A stretch of DNA of 64,000 bases, from the NCBI RefSeq assembly GCF_004364775.1, contig NZ_SOAL01000001.1, forward strand, positions 248,001 to 312,000. Reading direction: 5' to 3'. Both the position numbers and the translations under genes were made by a program. The notes under the pieces are model-generated. The model was given only the letters and a program-made list of their open reading frames with translations. It ran no database searches and was not told the DNA's origin. This DNA comes from Comamonas sp. JUb58 (GTDB taxonomy: Bacteria > Pseudomonadota > Gammaproteobacteria > Burkholderiales > Burkholderiaceae_C). Positions 52,944 to 61,664 of this stretch are shown in pieces; positions within the stretch are counted from its first letter, which is position 1; each line of letters opens with the position of its first letter.

Positions 52944-52989
52944 GGAAAGCCAGGGTCTCCATCGGCGGTCCAGCTTTCGCGCCTCAGAT

Positions 52990-53008
52990 GGGAATAACTC
53001 TCATTATC
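52990..53008. promoter_or_regulatory. Fur box upstream of fecI
   Basis: Read on the minus strand, GATAATGAGAGTTATTCCC matches about 14 of 19 positions of the Fur consensus GATAATGATAATCATTATC. Its location upstream of fecI fits iron repression. A weaker Fur-like sequence (51157-51175) precedes the receptor gene. Confidence 0.65.
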
Positions 53009-53046
53009 ACCGATAAGCCACAGCGCTCTTGGGCCGTAGAAATATA

Positions 53047-53070
53047 AAAAGGCATCCGAAGATGCCTTTT
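53047..53070 (-). terminator. Terminator of the tctAB operon
   Basis: AAAAGGCATC (53047-53056) and GATGCCTTTT (53061-53070) form a perfect hairpin with a CGAA loop. Read on the minus strand it ends in a T-rich run. Confidence 0.88.
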
Positions 53071-53096
53071 CCATGTTGCAGCCTGGCTACGGGCGA

Positions 53097-54611
53097 TCAG
53101 TCTTCTTCGACAAAGGCTTCTTCGCGCTTCTTGCTCACCGCTGGCAAGCAGACCACCACCAGCAGGATGGCAGCTGCGATCAGCAGGCCGGCAGAGATCG
53201 GACGGGTGACGAACACCGACCAGTCACCACGCGAGAGCAGCAGGGCACGGCGCAGGTTTTCTTCCATCATCGGGCCCAGGATGAAGCCCAGCAGCAGGGG
53301 AGCAGGTTCCGTACCCAGCTTGTGGAACACATAGCCCACGAAACCGAAGATACCCACCATCCACACGTCCCAGCTGTTGTTGTTGGTACCGTACACACCG
53401 ACAGCGCAGAACAGCACGATCGATGGGAACAACCAGCGGTAAGGCACGGTCAGCAGCTTGATCCAGACGCCGATCAGCGGCAGGTTCAGGATGATCAGCA
53501 TCAGGTTACCGATCCACATCGAGGCAATCAGACCCCAGAACAGTTCTGGGTTGCTGGTCATCACCTGGGGACCAGGCTGGATGTTGTGGATGGTCATCGC
53601 ACCCACCATCAGTGCCATCACGGCGTTTGGTGGAATACCCAGGGTCAGCAGGGGAATGAACGAGGTCTGCGAGCCAGCGTTGTTGGCCGATTCAGGCGAG
53701 CACACGCCACGGATATTGCCTTGGCCGAAAGGAACTTCACCAGGACGCAGCTTGGTCTTCTTCTCGATCGTGTAGGCCGCGAAAGCCGACAGCATCGCAC
53801 CGCCACCAGGCAGGATACCCAGGGCCGAACCCAGAGCAGTACCACGCAGCATCGCGGGGAACATCAGCTTGAAGTCTTCCTTGGTCGGCATCAGGCCAGT
53901 CACCTTGGCAGCAAACACTTCGCGCTCATCGTCAGGCTTGGACAGGTTGGCGATGATTTCACCGTAGCCGAACACGCCCATGGCGATCACGACGAAGTCG
54001 ATACCGTCGGTCAGCTCAGGAATGTCGAAGGAGTAACGGGCCACGCCGGAGTTCACGTCGGTACCCACCAGGCCCAGCAGCAGACCCAGCACAATCATGC
54101 CCACCGCCTTGAGCAGCGAACCCGAAGCCAGCACCACGGCGCCAATCAGGCCCAGGGTCATCAGCGAGAAGTACTCGGCAGGGCCGAACATGAAGGCCAC
54201 TTCGGTCAGCGGAGGTGCGAAGGCAGCCAGGATGATGGTGCCCACGCAGCCGGCGAAGAACGAGCCAATGCCCGCTGCCGCCAGTGCCGGACCAGCGCGT
54301 CCCTTGCGGGCCATCTGGTAGCCGTCAATCACAGTCACGACCGATGATGACTCTCCCGGGAGATTCACCAAGATCGCCGTGGTGGAGCCGCCGTACTGGG
54401 CGCCGTAGTAAATACCGGCCAACATGATCAGTGCAGCCACAGGTGGCAGTGCGTAGGTGGCAGGCAGCAGCATCGCGATGGTGGCCACAGGGCCGATACC
54501 AGGCAAGACGCCGATCAGGGTACCCAACAGACAGCCGATAAAGCAGTAAATCAGGTTTTGAAAGGTAAAGGCAACACCGAAACCGGTGGCCAGGTTGTCA
54601 AACAATTCCAT
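53097..54611 (-). CDS. tctA: Tripartite tricarboxylate transporter permease, TctA
   Basis: Large membrane subunit of the TTT transporter, 504 residues and about 12 membrane segments. Family motifs: GIGPVATIAMLLPATYALPP, YYGAQYGGSTTAILVNLPGE, LGILPGGGAMLSAFAAY and SFIPLLTLGIPPNAVMALMVGAM. A ribosome site (AAGAGGGG) precedes ATG 54611. It pairs with the TctB gene upstream. No TctC receptor gene adjoins, so it probably uses receptors encoded elsewhere, as is common for Bug proteins. Confidence 0.95.
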   Translation of the reverse strand: MELFDNLATGFGVAFTFQNLIYCFIGCLLGTLIGVLPGIGPVATIAMLLPATYALPPVAALIMLAGIYYGAQYGGSTTAILVNLPGESSSVVTVIDGYQMARKGRAGPALAAAGIGSFFAGCVGTIILAAFAPPLTEVAFMFGPAEYFSLMTLGLIGAVVLASGSLLKAVGMIVLGLLLGLVGTDVNSGVARYSFDIPELTDGIDFVVIAMGVFGYGEIIANLSKPDDEREVFAAKVTGLMPTKEDFKLMFPAMLRGTALGSALGILPGGGAMLSAFAAYTIEKKTKLRPGEVPFGQGNIRGVCSPESANNAGSQTSFIPLLTLGIPPNAVMALMVGAMTIHNIQPGPQVMTSNPELFWGLIASMWIGNLMLIILNLPLIGVWIKLLTVPYRWLFPSIVLFCAVGVYGTNNNSWDVWMVGIFGFVGYVFHKLGTEPAPLLLGFILGPMMEENLRRALLLSRGDWSVFVTRPISAGLLIAAAILLVVVCLPAVSKKREEAFVEED

Positions 54612-54625
54612 GGTCCTGGCCCCTC

Positions 54626-55114
54626 TTAACCGGTAATAAAGCTAGGCCACACGGGGAACTGAAGGTTCAGTGCCCACACGAAAGCGACGTAACTGCCAAT
54701 GGCCAGGATGGTGGCCAGAATGAAGACCGACTTGGCGCGGAACTCCGAACCTGCCAGGCTGGCAATGAAGACCAGTGCATAGATGGCGACGATCAGGCCC
54801 ATGGCAGGAATGCCGATGGTGGGCACGCCCACGAGCAGGATGCCGAAGGCAAAGTTGGCCAGCAAGATGAAGAACACTTGTCGCCATGCCCATTTGCCGA
54901 CCGGGTCTCCGTCAGCAGGGCCAGCCGTGAGGCCCTTGAAGGCCACGGCTGCACCGATCAGCGTCAGCAGGACGCCGAGAATCAACGGGAAGTACCCCGG
55001 ACCCATGCGAGCACCTGTACCGATCGAGTAGTTCTGGGCGCCGATGGCGAACCCGAGACCTACTGCCATGTACATGATGCCCGCCCAGAAGTCTTTCTGG
55101 CTTTTGAGCTTCAT
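54626..55114 (-). CDS. tctB: Tripartite tricarboxylate transporter small subunit, TctB
   Basis: A 162-residue membrane protein with about four segments. MKLKSQKDFWAGIMYMAVGL and YSIGTGARMGPGYFPLILGVLL are the TctB signatures. ATG 55114 with GGAG upstream is chosen over the TTG at 55129. It is 14 bp upstream of tctA. Confidence 0.92.
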   Translation of the reverse strand: MKLKSQKDFWAGIMYMAVGLGFAIGAQNYSIGTGARMGPGYFPLILGVLLTLIGAAVAFKGLTAGPADGDPVGKWAWRQVFFILLANFAFGILLVGVPTIGIPAMGLIVAIYALVFIASLAGSEFRAKSVFILATILAIGSYVAFVWALNLQFPVWPSFITG

Positions 55115-55374
55115 TACCTTTGTCTCCAAACAATTTTAGGGATGCAGCGCATTGTCAACGCTGACGGGCAGCTGACGCATGTGGATTCCACTTACGATTC
55201 CACACAGGAAAACCCCTATGGTGACACCTACCCCTGCAGCGCCGAAACCCAAGCTGGGCGCGGCCTGCAGCCAGATAGCAGCCTTCTGATTGGATGAGAC
55301 TGGACAGGGTGATCCCTTAGTCCCAGGGTGCCCCGCACGCGCCCTTGCTTGAGGGCAGCGGGGGGCAGAGAAGA

Positions 55375-57414
55375 TTAACGGTCGCCCATTTCGATGGGCG
55401 GCGTATTGGCCATCACCTCTTCGATGGTGGTCAGGCCTTCGGACACGCGCAGCGCGCCCGCCAGGCGCAGCGGGTGCATGCCGTCCTTCACCGCCTGGCG
55501 GCGCAGCACCGACATCGACGGCGAGCCATGGACCTGGTCCTTGAGTGCTTCGGACACGGTGAGCAGTTCGTACAAGCCCATGCGTCCGCGAAAGCCGGTG
55601 TCGCGGCATTCTTCGCAGCCCACGGGTTTGTAGGGGCGGTAGTCGCGCTTGATCTTCCAGGGCTGGATGGCGCTGGTCAGCGCCTCGGTCGATGCTTCCT
55701 CATCGGGCTGCTTGCACTGCGGGCAGAGGGTACGCACCAGGCGCTGCGCCAGCACGCCCAGCAAGGTGGCATTGATCAGGTACGGCGGCACGCCCAACTC
55801 CATCAAGCGGCTGATGGCGCTGGGGGCATCGTTGGTGTGCAGGGTGGAGAACACCAAGTGGCCGGTCAGCGCAGACTGCACGGCCATTTCAGCGGTTTCC
55901 AGATCGCGGATTTCGCCGACCATGATGATGTCCGGGTCCTGCCGCATCAGCGCGCGCAGGCCTTCGACAAAGCTGAAATCCAGCGCCGGCTGCACCTGGG
56001 TCTGGTTGAAGGCCGGCTCGATCATTTCGATCGGGTCCTCCACGGTCGATACATTCACCTCTTCGGTGGCCAGGCGCTTCAGGGTCGAATACAAGGTGGT
56101 GGTCTTGCCCGAGCCGGTGGGGCCGGTGACCAGGATGATGCCGTGCGGGCGCTCGACCAGCTTCTCCCAACGCTGCGCATCATGCGGGGTAAAGCCCAGC
56201 GCCGACAGATCCTTGACGGTGTTTTCCGGGTCAAAGATACGCATCACCATCTTCTCGCCAAAGGCGGTGGGCAAGGTGGACAGACGCATTTCCACCTCGT
56301 CACCCAAGGTGTTGCGGGTCTTGATGCGGCCGTCCTGCGGGCGGCGCTTTTCGACCACGTCGATGCGGCCCAGCAGCTTGACGCGCGAGACGATGGCGTT
56401 GTGCACGCCCAGCGGCATCTGGTAGACCTTGTGCAGCACGCCGTCAATGCGGAAGCGGATCACCGACTGGTCGCGGCGCGGCTCCAGGTGGATATCGCTG
56501 GCGCGCTGCGCAAAGGCAAACTGCCACAGCCAGTCCACCAGGCGGATGATGCCCTGGTCATTGGCATCGAACTGCTGGTTGGTGTTGCTAAGGTCGACCA
56601 GCTGCTCGAAGTTGCCCAGCGAGCTGAGCGAGCCGCCCAGCTTGCTGGCCGCCTTGACCGACTTGGCCAGCGCAAAGAATTCGTTGCGGTAGCGGTCGAT
56701 GTCCTTGGGGTTGGCCAGCACCCGGCGCACCTTGCGCCGCGCCTGGCGCTCGACCTCGCCGACCCACTCATCAATCCAAGGTTCCTTGACCGCAATCACC
56801 ACCTCCTGGGCCGTCACCTGCACCGGCAGAATGCCGTGGCGCTGCGCATAGGGCGCGCCCATGGTTTCGGCCACCTTGGCGGCGTCCACCTTCAGCGGGT
56901 CGATCTTGTAATAAGGCAGGCCGCAATGCTTGGCGACAAACTCGGTAAGCATCTCCACATCGAGTGCCTTGCCATCTAGCTGGCGTGGCACCACCACACT
57001 GGCCAGACGCACGATCGGGTGCTGGCTGCTGGATGCATGGCTGCAGCGGTCGATGGTCGCCTTGGCCAGTTCGGGGCTGATCCAGCCATCGGTCTGCAGC
57101 CAGTTGATGACCTGGGTCAAATCCAGCGGGCGCTGCATCAGCGCCGGCAAGCCGCTGCGCGCTGGCGGCACGGTGGCGGGGCCTGATCCGCTTGGCGTAG
57201 AAGGCAGCGAGGCAGGACCACTGGGCTTGGACGGTGCAGGACCGTCTTCGACATTACCAGGCACAAAGATCGCCGAGCGCCGAATCGGTGCCGATGCACC
57301 GGAAATGCCACCGCCGCCTGGCCCACTCGATGAACGGCTTTTGGTGGCGATATCACCGGGCAAGGCATCGCCCCGGCTCTTGTGGTGTTTGTTTGGCTGA
57401 TCAGGCACTGCCAT
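55375..57414 (-). CDS. PilB/GspE-type secretion ATPase (orphan)
   Basis: A 679-residue type IV pilus/type II secretion-style ATPase. Walker A GPTGSGKTTT, the Asp box (STVEDPIE), Walker B IIMVGEIRDLETAEMAVQSALTGH, the His box STLHTNDAPSAISRL and the zinc-type cysteine pairs (CPQCKQ ... GCEECRDTGFRGRMG) are all present. The N-terminal ~110 residues are Pro/Ser/Gly-rich and disordered, followed by an MshEN-like domain (PYYKIDPLKVDAAKVAETM). No pilin, PilC, PilD or Gsp genes surround it. Confidence 0.92.
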   Translation of the reverse strand: MAVPDQPNKHHKSRGDALPGDIATKSRSSSGPGGGGISGASAPIRRSAIFVPGNVEDGPAPSKPSGPASLPSTPSGSGPATVPPARSGLPALMQRPLDLTQVINWLQTDGWISPELAKATIDRCSHASSSQHPIVRLASVVVPRQLDGKALDVEMLTEFVAKHCGLPYYKIDPLKVDAAKVAETMGAPYAQRHGILPVQVTAQEVVIAVKEPWIDEWVGEVERQARRKVRRVLANPKDIDRYRNEFFALAKSVKAASKLGGSLSSLGNFEQLVDLSNTNQQFDANDQGIIRLVDWLWQFAFAQRASDIHLEPRRDQSVIRFRIDGVLHKVYQMPLGVHNAIVSRVKLLGRIDVVEKRRPQDGRIKTRNTLGDEVEMRLSTLPTAFGEKMVMRIFDPENTVKDLSALGFTPHDAQRWEKLVERPHGIILVTGPTGSGKTTTLYSTLKRLATEEVNVSTVEDPIEMIEPAFNQTQVQPALDFSFVEGLRALMRQDPDIIMVGEIRDLETAEMAVQSALTGHLVFSTLHTNDAPSAISRLMELGVPPYLINATLLGVLAQRLVRTLCPQCKQPDEEASTEALTSAIQPWKIKRDYRPYKPVGCEECRDTGFRGRMGLYELLTVSEALKDQVHGSPSMSVLRRQAVKDGMHPLRLAGALRVSEGLTTIEEVMANTPPIEMGDR

Positions 57415-57481
57415 GGTGGATTCCCTCTGTCTTTTTGTCTTCTGGCTTTATACCTGATCGTTCCATGGATGCCAGGTAAAG

Positions 57482-58267
57482 TCAGTCCAGCAGCGGCTGC
57501 ACAGGTTTAAAAACCTTTAACCACTTGAGCGCCGGCAAGCCGGTCTGCTGCTGCACCAGGTCGGCACGCTGGCTGAGCAGCTCGCGGCTGGGGCGGCTGG
57601 CGCTGCGCTGGGCCAGCACGACGGTATTGCCCTCCTTCGTTGCCGCAAAGCGCCAGACGGCCTCCGGCCCAAAGGCCTCCTGGATATGGGCAAGGCTGCG
57701 GGCAAAGCTGTTGGTGCGGCCAAACAGGTTCACCGTCATGCAGCCGTCCTCGGTCAGCAAGTTGCGGCAGTGCTGGTAGAAGTCGGAGCTGTCGAGCACG
57801 GGAGCAGCCGCCTCGTGGTCGTACAGATCGACCTGCAGCGCATCGATGGTCTGCAGGTACTGGGGCTTCTGGATCTCGACCCCGGCATCGCCCAGCACGA
57901 CCTGGAGCTTGTCGCTGTCCGGCGGCAGCTTGAACCACTGGCGGCAGACCGTGATCACCTGGGGGTTGAGCTCGATCGCGGTGGTGCTGGCCATGCCCAG
58001 CTTTTGCGCGCAGAACTTGGTAGCAGCGGCGGCCCCCAGGCCCAGCTGCATTGCGCGGCGCTCGGGCACCGTGGGCCAGTCCACCAGCAGCAGCCAGGCC
58101 ATCATGCGCTGCACATATTCCAGGTCGATATCGAAAGGCTTTTTGATGCGCATCGAGCCTTGCACCCAGGGGGTGCCCAGGTGCAGATAGCGGGCTCCGT
58201 CAAAGTCGGAAATCGTGACCTCGGGCAGTGGCTGCGCCAGCTGCGGAGATTTTTTTCTAGTCGTCAT
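57482..58267 (-). CDS. Spermidine-synthase-like methyltransferase-fold protein
   Basis: A 261-residue protein with the spermidine-synthase Rossmann fold: SMRIKKPFDIDLEYVQRMMAWLL, MQLGLGAAAATKFCAQKLG (cofactor loop), IELNPQVITVCRQWF, DALQVDLYDHEAAAPVLDS and CMTVNLFGRTNSF. The catalytic DALQVDLYD replaces the usual D-x-(I/L)-x-x-D-x-x-D-P of true spermidine synthases, so polyamine synthesis is not certain. It overlaps the LysR stop by 11 bp. Confidence 0.8.
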   Translation of the reverse strand: MTTRKKSPQLAQPLPEVTISDFDGARYLHLGTPWVQGSMRIKKPFDIDLEYVQRMMAWLLLVDWPTVPERRAMQLGLGAAAATKFCAQKLGMASTTAIELNPQVITVCRQWFKLPPDSDKLQVVLGDAGVEIQKPQYLQTIDALQVDLYDHEAAAPVLDSSDFYQHCRNLLTEDGCMTVNLFGRTNSFARSLAHIQEAFGPEAVWRFAATKEGNTVVLAQRSASRPSRELLSQRADLVQQQTGLPALKWLKVFKPVQPLLD

Positions 58268-59186
58268 GGGTGGGGATTATCGGCATTTGGCCTTGCAGCC
58301 AGGGTTCGGCCCGGGCAAAGTCCCCGAGCATCTCGACCAGCGCACGCACCCGCGCCGGCATATGGCGCTGCTGGGGCCAGACCATGAAGATCGGGTTGGC
58401 GGGCGCATGCCACTGGGGCAGCACATGCAGCAGCGCACCACTGCGCAGCTGTGCATCGCACATCCACAGGGGGCAGTGCAGCATGCCATGGCCTGTGCAG
58501 GCCATCTCGGCGGCCAGGGCCACATCGTTGATGACGCAGCGCGCCTCGGCATGGAAGGACTGGGCATAGCGCTCCCCGGTTTGCGCATGCTGCAGCTGCA
58601 CGGTGCGCAGCGGCTCGGCCACCAGCCACTGGTGGCCCGCTAGCTCACGCGGATGGCGCGGTGTGCCCGCCTGCGCCAGGTAGCCGGGCGATGCCAGCAG
58701 GCCAATAGCAGTCGTGCCCAGGCGCCGGTGCGCCAGGCTGGAATCGGGCAGATCACCCAGGCGCACCGCCAGATCGGCGCCATGCTCAAACACATCCTCG
58801 CGCAGGTTGGACAGGCGCAGATCGAGCTGCACCTTGGGGTGTTGCGCCAGAAAGGCCGTCCACACCGGCCGCAGCAGGCCCTTGGCCAGGTTCATCGGCG
58901 CGAGCACGCGCACGAGGCCCTGCACCTGGGTGTGGCTGGCCTCCAGGCTTTCAGTGGCCTGCTGCAGCGAGCGCAGCAGTGGCGCGCAGCGTTCGTAGTA
59001 TTCCAGCCCCTCGGGCGTGGGCTGCAGGCGGCGGGCACTGCGATGCAAGAGCTTGCAGCCCAGTTGCTGCTCAAGCTGCTGCAGGCGCCGGGTTACGGTG
59101 GCGGGCGGCAGCCGGGTGCGGCGCGCTGCCGCGCTCAGGCTGCCACTGTCCACAATGGCGGCAAACAAGGCCAGGTCATCCAGCAT
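58257..59186 (-). CDS. LysR-family transcriptional regulator
   Basis: A 309-residue LysR regulator. The N-terminal winged helix is canonical (LDDLALFAAIVDSGSLSAAARRTRLPPATVTRRLQQLEQQLGCKLL). The effector domain follows, with ADLAVRLGDLPDSSLAHRRLG and a C-terminal VRALVEMLGDF. It is divergent from the DUF2798 gene with a 94-bp shared promoter region, so that gene is its most likely target. Confidence 0.92.
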   Translation of the reverse strand: MLDDLALFAAIVDSGSLSAAARRTRLPPATVTRRLQQLEQQLGCKLLHRSARRLQPTPEGLEYYERCAPLLRSLQQATESLEASHTQVQGLVRVLAPMNLAKGLLRPVWTAFLAQHPKVQLDLRLSNLREDVFEHGADLAVRLGDLPDSSLAHRRLGTTAIGLLASPGYLAQAGTPRHPRELAGHQWLVAEPLRTVQLQHAQTGERYAQSFHAEARCVINDVALAAEMACTGHGMLHCPLWMCDAQLRSGALLHVLPQWHAPANPIFMVWPQQRHMPARVRALVEMLGDFARAEPWLQGQMPIIPTHDD

Positions 59187-59280
59187 GATTTCATTTATGG
59201 AATTTAAGAACTTGAATTTGTCTATTTTTCCATTATCAATCAGCCTTTAGACTGCGCGCATTGATCTTTCTGGAACCGCC

Positions 59281-59592
59281 ATGTCGAACGCGCTCAAACA
59301 ACGCCTGCTGTCCTCCGTGCTGATGTCGCTGCTGCTCTCCGGCCTGATGACGGCCTGGGTGACCTGGCTGAACCTGGGCTTTGTGGGCGATTTCATCGGC
59401 CGCTGGCTGCAGGCCTATCTGATGTCTTGGCCCGCGGCTTTCACGATTGTGGTCTTGCTGGGGCCGACGGTGCAGCGCCTGTCCTGGCGCTGGGTGGGCG
59501 GCAGCCCGGTGGCGGCCAGCAGCCCTGCCACCTCGAAGCCCGTCGCGGCCAAGAAGGGCAAACGTGTCGCGCTGCAAAAGGCTGGCGCTTAG
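59281..59592 (+). CDS. DUF2798 domain-containing small membrane protein
   Basis: A 103-residue protein with two membrane segments (LLSSVLMSLLLSGLMTAWVTW and AFTIVVLLGPTVQRL) matching DUF2798, and a basic Ala/Lys-rich tail. Function unknown. It is divergent from the LysR gene and overlaps the deoxyinosine glycosylase stop at its 3' end. Confidence 0.8.
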   Translation: MSNALKQRLLSSVLMSLLLSGLMTAWVTWLNLGFVGDFIGRWLQAYLMSWPAAFTIVVLLGPTVQRLSWRWVGGSPVAASSPATSKPVAAKKGKRVALQKAGA

Positions 59593-60095
59593 TCGCGCAG
59601 GCCGGTTTGCTGCATCACTTCGCGCCAACCGGCCAGTTTGCGCTCAAAGCTCCATGAAGCATTGGCCGGGCTGCTGGAAGGCAGGCGGTAGCTGGGCAGG
59701 CCCAGCACGGCCTGCACGCGGGGTGCATGGCGAAAGCTCTCGCCGCCATTGTGGGCAGCGGCCACTAACAACGGGCACTGCTGTTTGAGCGCCACAAAAT
59801 CATTGAGCTGGGCATTGCGGATGCTGGTGTCCAGACTGCCTTCACGCTCGCAGGCGGCATAGACATCCCACAGGCCTAGACCCCGCTCCAGCAGCCAGGC
59901 GCAGCGCTCGGCATAGGCGCTGGGCTGCGGGTGCTCCGGCCACAAGGCTGCCAGCAGCGGCCACATGTGGTTGCGCGGATGGGCATAGTACTGCTGCAGC
60001 TGCAAGGACTGCACACCGGGGAAGCTGCCCAGAATCAAGACCTGGGTGCCCGGCCCCACGACCGGGGCCAGCCCGCAGAGCAGCGCATCAGCCAT
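59589..60095 (-). CDS. DNA-deoxyinosine glycosylase (uracil-DNA glycosylase superfamily)
   Basis: A 168-residue base-excision repair enzyme. QVLILGSFPGVQSLQLQQYYAHPRNHMWPLLAAL is the family signature, with LWDVYAACEREGSLDTSIRNAQLNDF and the C-terminal LPSSSPANASWSF motif. It removes deaminated adenine (hypoxanthine) and possibly other lesions. It overlaps the TatD gene by 8 bp and is translated from the same transcript. Confidence 0.9.
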   Translation of the reverse strand: MADALLCGLAPVVGPGTQVLILGSFPGVQSLQLQQYYAHPRNHMWPLLAALWPEHPQPSAYAERCAWLLERGLGLWDVYAACEREGSLDTSIRNAQLNDFVALKQQCPLLVAAAHNGGESFRHAPRVQAVLGLPSYRLPSSSPANASWSFERKLAGWREVMQQTGLRD

Positions 60096-60960
60096 GGGCT
60101 AATCCCCCATCGGCATTAGGCAGCAGAGGCTGCAGCCGGAGCAGCACCCGGGCGGCATTGGCGCTGGTGGCCCGCTGCCAGTCGGCGGTGGTCAATGCTT
60201 CATTGGCATGGGCCTCGGCCCGCAGCGCCAGCATGACCTGCGCGATACGTGGAATCTCGGCCGGCTGGTTGCGGCCCTGGGCCTCGCCAGCGGCGCGCTG
60301 CTCGGCCGTGGTGTAGAGCCAGTGTGGGGGAATATCGGGGGCATCGGTCTCGACGACGATGGCCTCCATCGGCAGCTGCTGCACGAGGCGGCGCAGATGC
60401 AGCGCGCGCTCATAGGTCAGCGCGCCGCCAAAGCCCAGCGCAAAGCCGCGCTCGATAAACTGCTGCGCCTGCTGCAGGCTGCCGTTGAACGCATGCGCAA
60501 TGCCGCCCTGCACCGGCCAGCGGCGCAGCGCGCGCAGCAGCTGGTCCGACGAGCGGCGCACATGCAGGATCACCGGCAGGTCAAAGCGGCGCGCCAGCTG
60601 CAGTTGCTGCTCGTAAAACCAGGTCTGGCGCTCGGCATCCAGCCCGGGCACAAAAAAATCCAGGCCGATCTCGCCAATCGCCACCAGACGCGGGTCATCG
60701 CGGCAGTCTTCGAGCATGTCGGCCAGGGCCTCGATGTCGGCTTCTACCGCACGGCCGGTGTAGAGCGGGTGGATGCCCAGCGCATAGCTGTCGCCCCAGC
60801 GATGCGCCAGCTCGCGCACGGTGGCCCAGTTGCTGCGCTCTACCGCAGGGATCACGCAGTGCGCCACCCCCACCGCATGTGCGGCGGCGCGCAAGGTGTC
60901 GCGGTCGGCATCGAACTCGGGGGCATCCCAGTGGCAATGGGTATCAATCCAGAAGGGCAT
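60088..60960 (-). CDS. TatD-family metal-dependent hydrolase
   Basis: A 290-residue TIM-barrel deoxyribonuclease-type hydrolase. Metal motifs: IDTHCHWD (HxH), AIGEIGLDFF, VILHVRRS, IAHAFNG and VVETDAPDIPP. The family acts in DNA turnover or repair. It precedes the deoxyinosine glycosylase gene and follows lolD on the minus strand. Confidence 0.92.
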   Translation of the reverse strand: MPFWIDTHCHWDAPEFDADRDTLRAAAHAVGVAHCVIPAVERSNWATVRELAHRWGDSYALGIHPLYTGRAVEADIEALADMLEDCRDDPRLVAIGEIGLDFFVPGLDAERQTWFYEQQLQLARRFDLPVILHVRRSSDQLLRALRRWPVQGGIAHAFNGSLQQAQQFIERGFALGFGGALTYERALHLRRLVQQLPMEAIVVETDAPDIPPHWLYTTAEQRAAGEAQGRNQPAEIPRIAQVMLALRAEAHANEALTTADWQRATSANAARVLLRLQPLLPNADGGLAHG

Positions 60961-60980
60961 GCGGGCGCGGCCAGCCTGGC

Positions 60981-61664
60981 TCAGGCTTCAAAGCGGCCGT
61001 TGACCATGCGCACCGCCCGGTCGCAGCGCTGGGCCAGCTCGCCATCATGGGTGACCATGACAAAGGCGGTGCCGCGTTCGCGCGCCAGCTGCAGCATCAG
61101 CGCGAAGACGGTGTCAGCCGTGGCGCGGTCCAGGTTGCCGGTGGGCTCATCGGCCAGCACGCAGGCGGGCTGGGTGACCAGCGCGCGCGCAATGGCCACG
61201 CGCTGGCGCTCGCCCCCGGAGAGCTCGGCGGGGCGGTGCAGCACGCGGTCCTTCAGGCCCACCGAGGCCAGCACCTCGCGCGCACGCTCGGTGCATTCGG
61301 CATAGGGCATGCGGCGGATGCGCAACGGCATGGCCACGTTGTCCAGCGCGCTGAACTCGGGCAGCAGATGGTGGAACTGGTAAATAAAGCCCAGGTGCTG
61401 GTTGCGCAGCTCGCCCTGGCGGGCGGCGCTGAGCGTGTCGAGCCGCTGGCCCTTGAGGCTGACGGTGCCGCTGCTGGGCGCATCCAGCCCGCCGAGCAAA
61501 TGCAGCAAGGTGGATTTGCCCGAGCCCGAGGCGCCGACGATGGCCAGGGTTTGGCCGGCCTGCACCTGCAGGTCGATGCCATGGAGCACCTGCACATCGA
61601 GCAGGCCTTCGGTAAAGCGCTTGGTCAGGCCCGAGGCCTCCAGGACGATGGACGAATCATTCAT
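60981..61664 (-). CDS. lolD: Lipoprotein-releasing ABC transporter ATPase LolD
   Basis: A 227-residue ATPase energising release of outer-membrane lipoproteins from the inner membrane. Walker [18 protein letters not shown] and [11 protein letters not shown] are intact, and the [20 protein letters not shown] segment is typical of LolD. It overlaps the LolCE gene by 8 bp. Confidence 0.95.
   Translation of the reverse strand: MNDSSIVLEASGLTKRFTEGLLDVQVLHGIDLQVQAGQTLAIVGASGSGKSTLLHLLGGLDAPSSGTVSLKGQRLDTLSAARQGELRNQHLGFIYQFHHLLPEFSALDNVAMPLRIRRMPYAECTERAREVLASVGLKDRVLHRPAELSGGERQRVAIARALVTQPACVLADEPTGNLDRATADTVFALMLQLARERGTAFVMVTHDGELAQRCDRAVRMVNGRFEA

Noticed and set aside
53073..54347. 424-codon plus-strand frame opposite tctA
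   Set aside because: Shadow frame rich in His and Gln with no motifs; TctA is unmistakable on the other strand.
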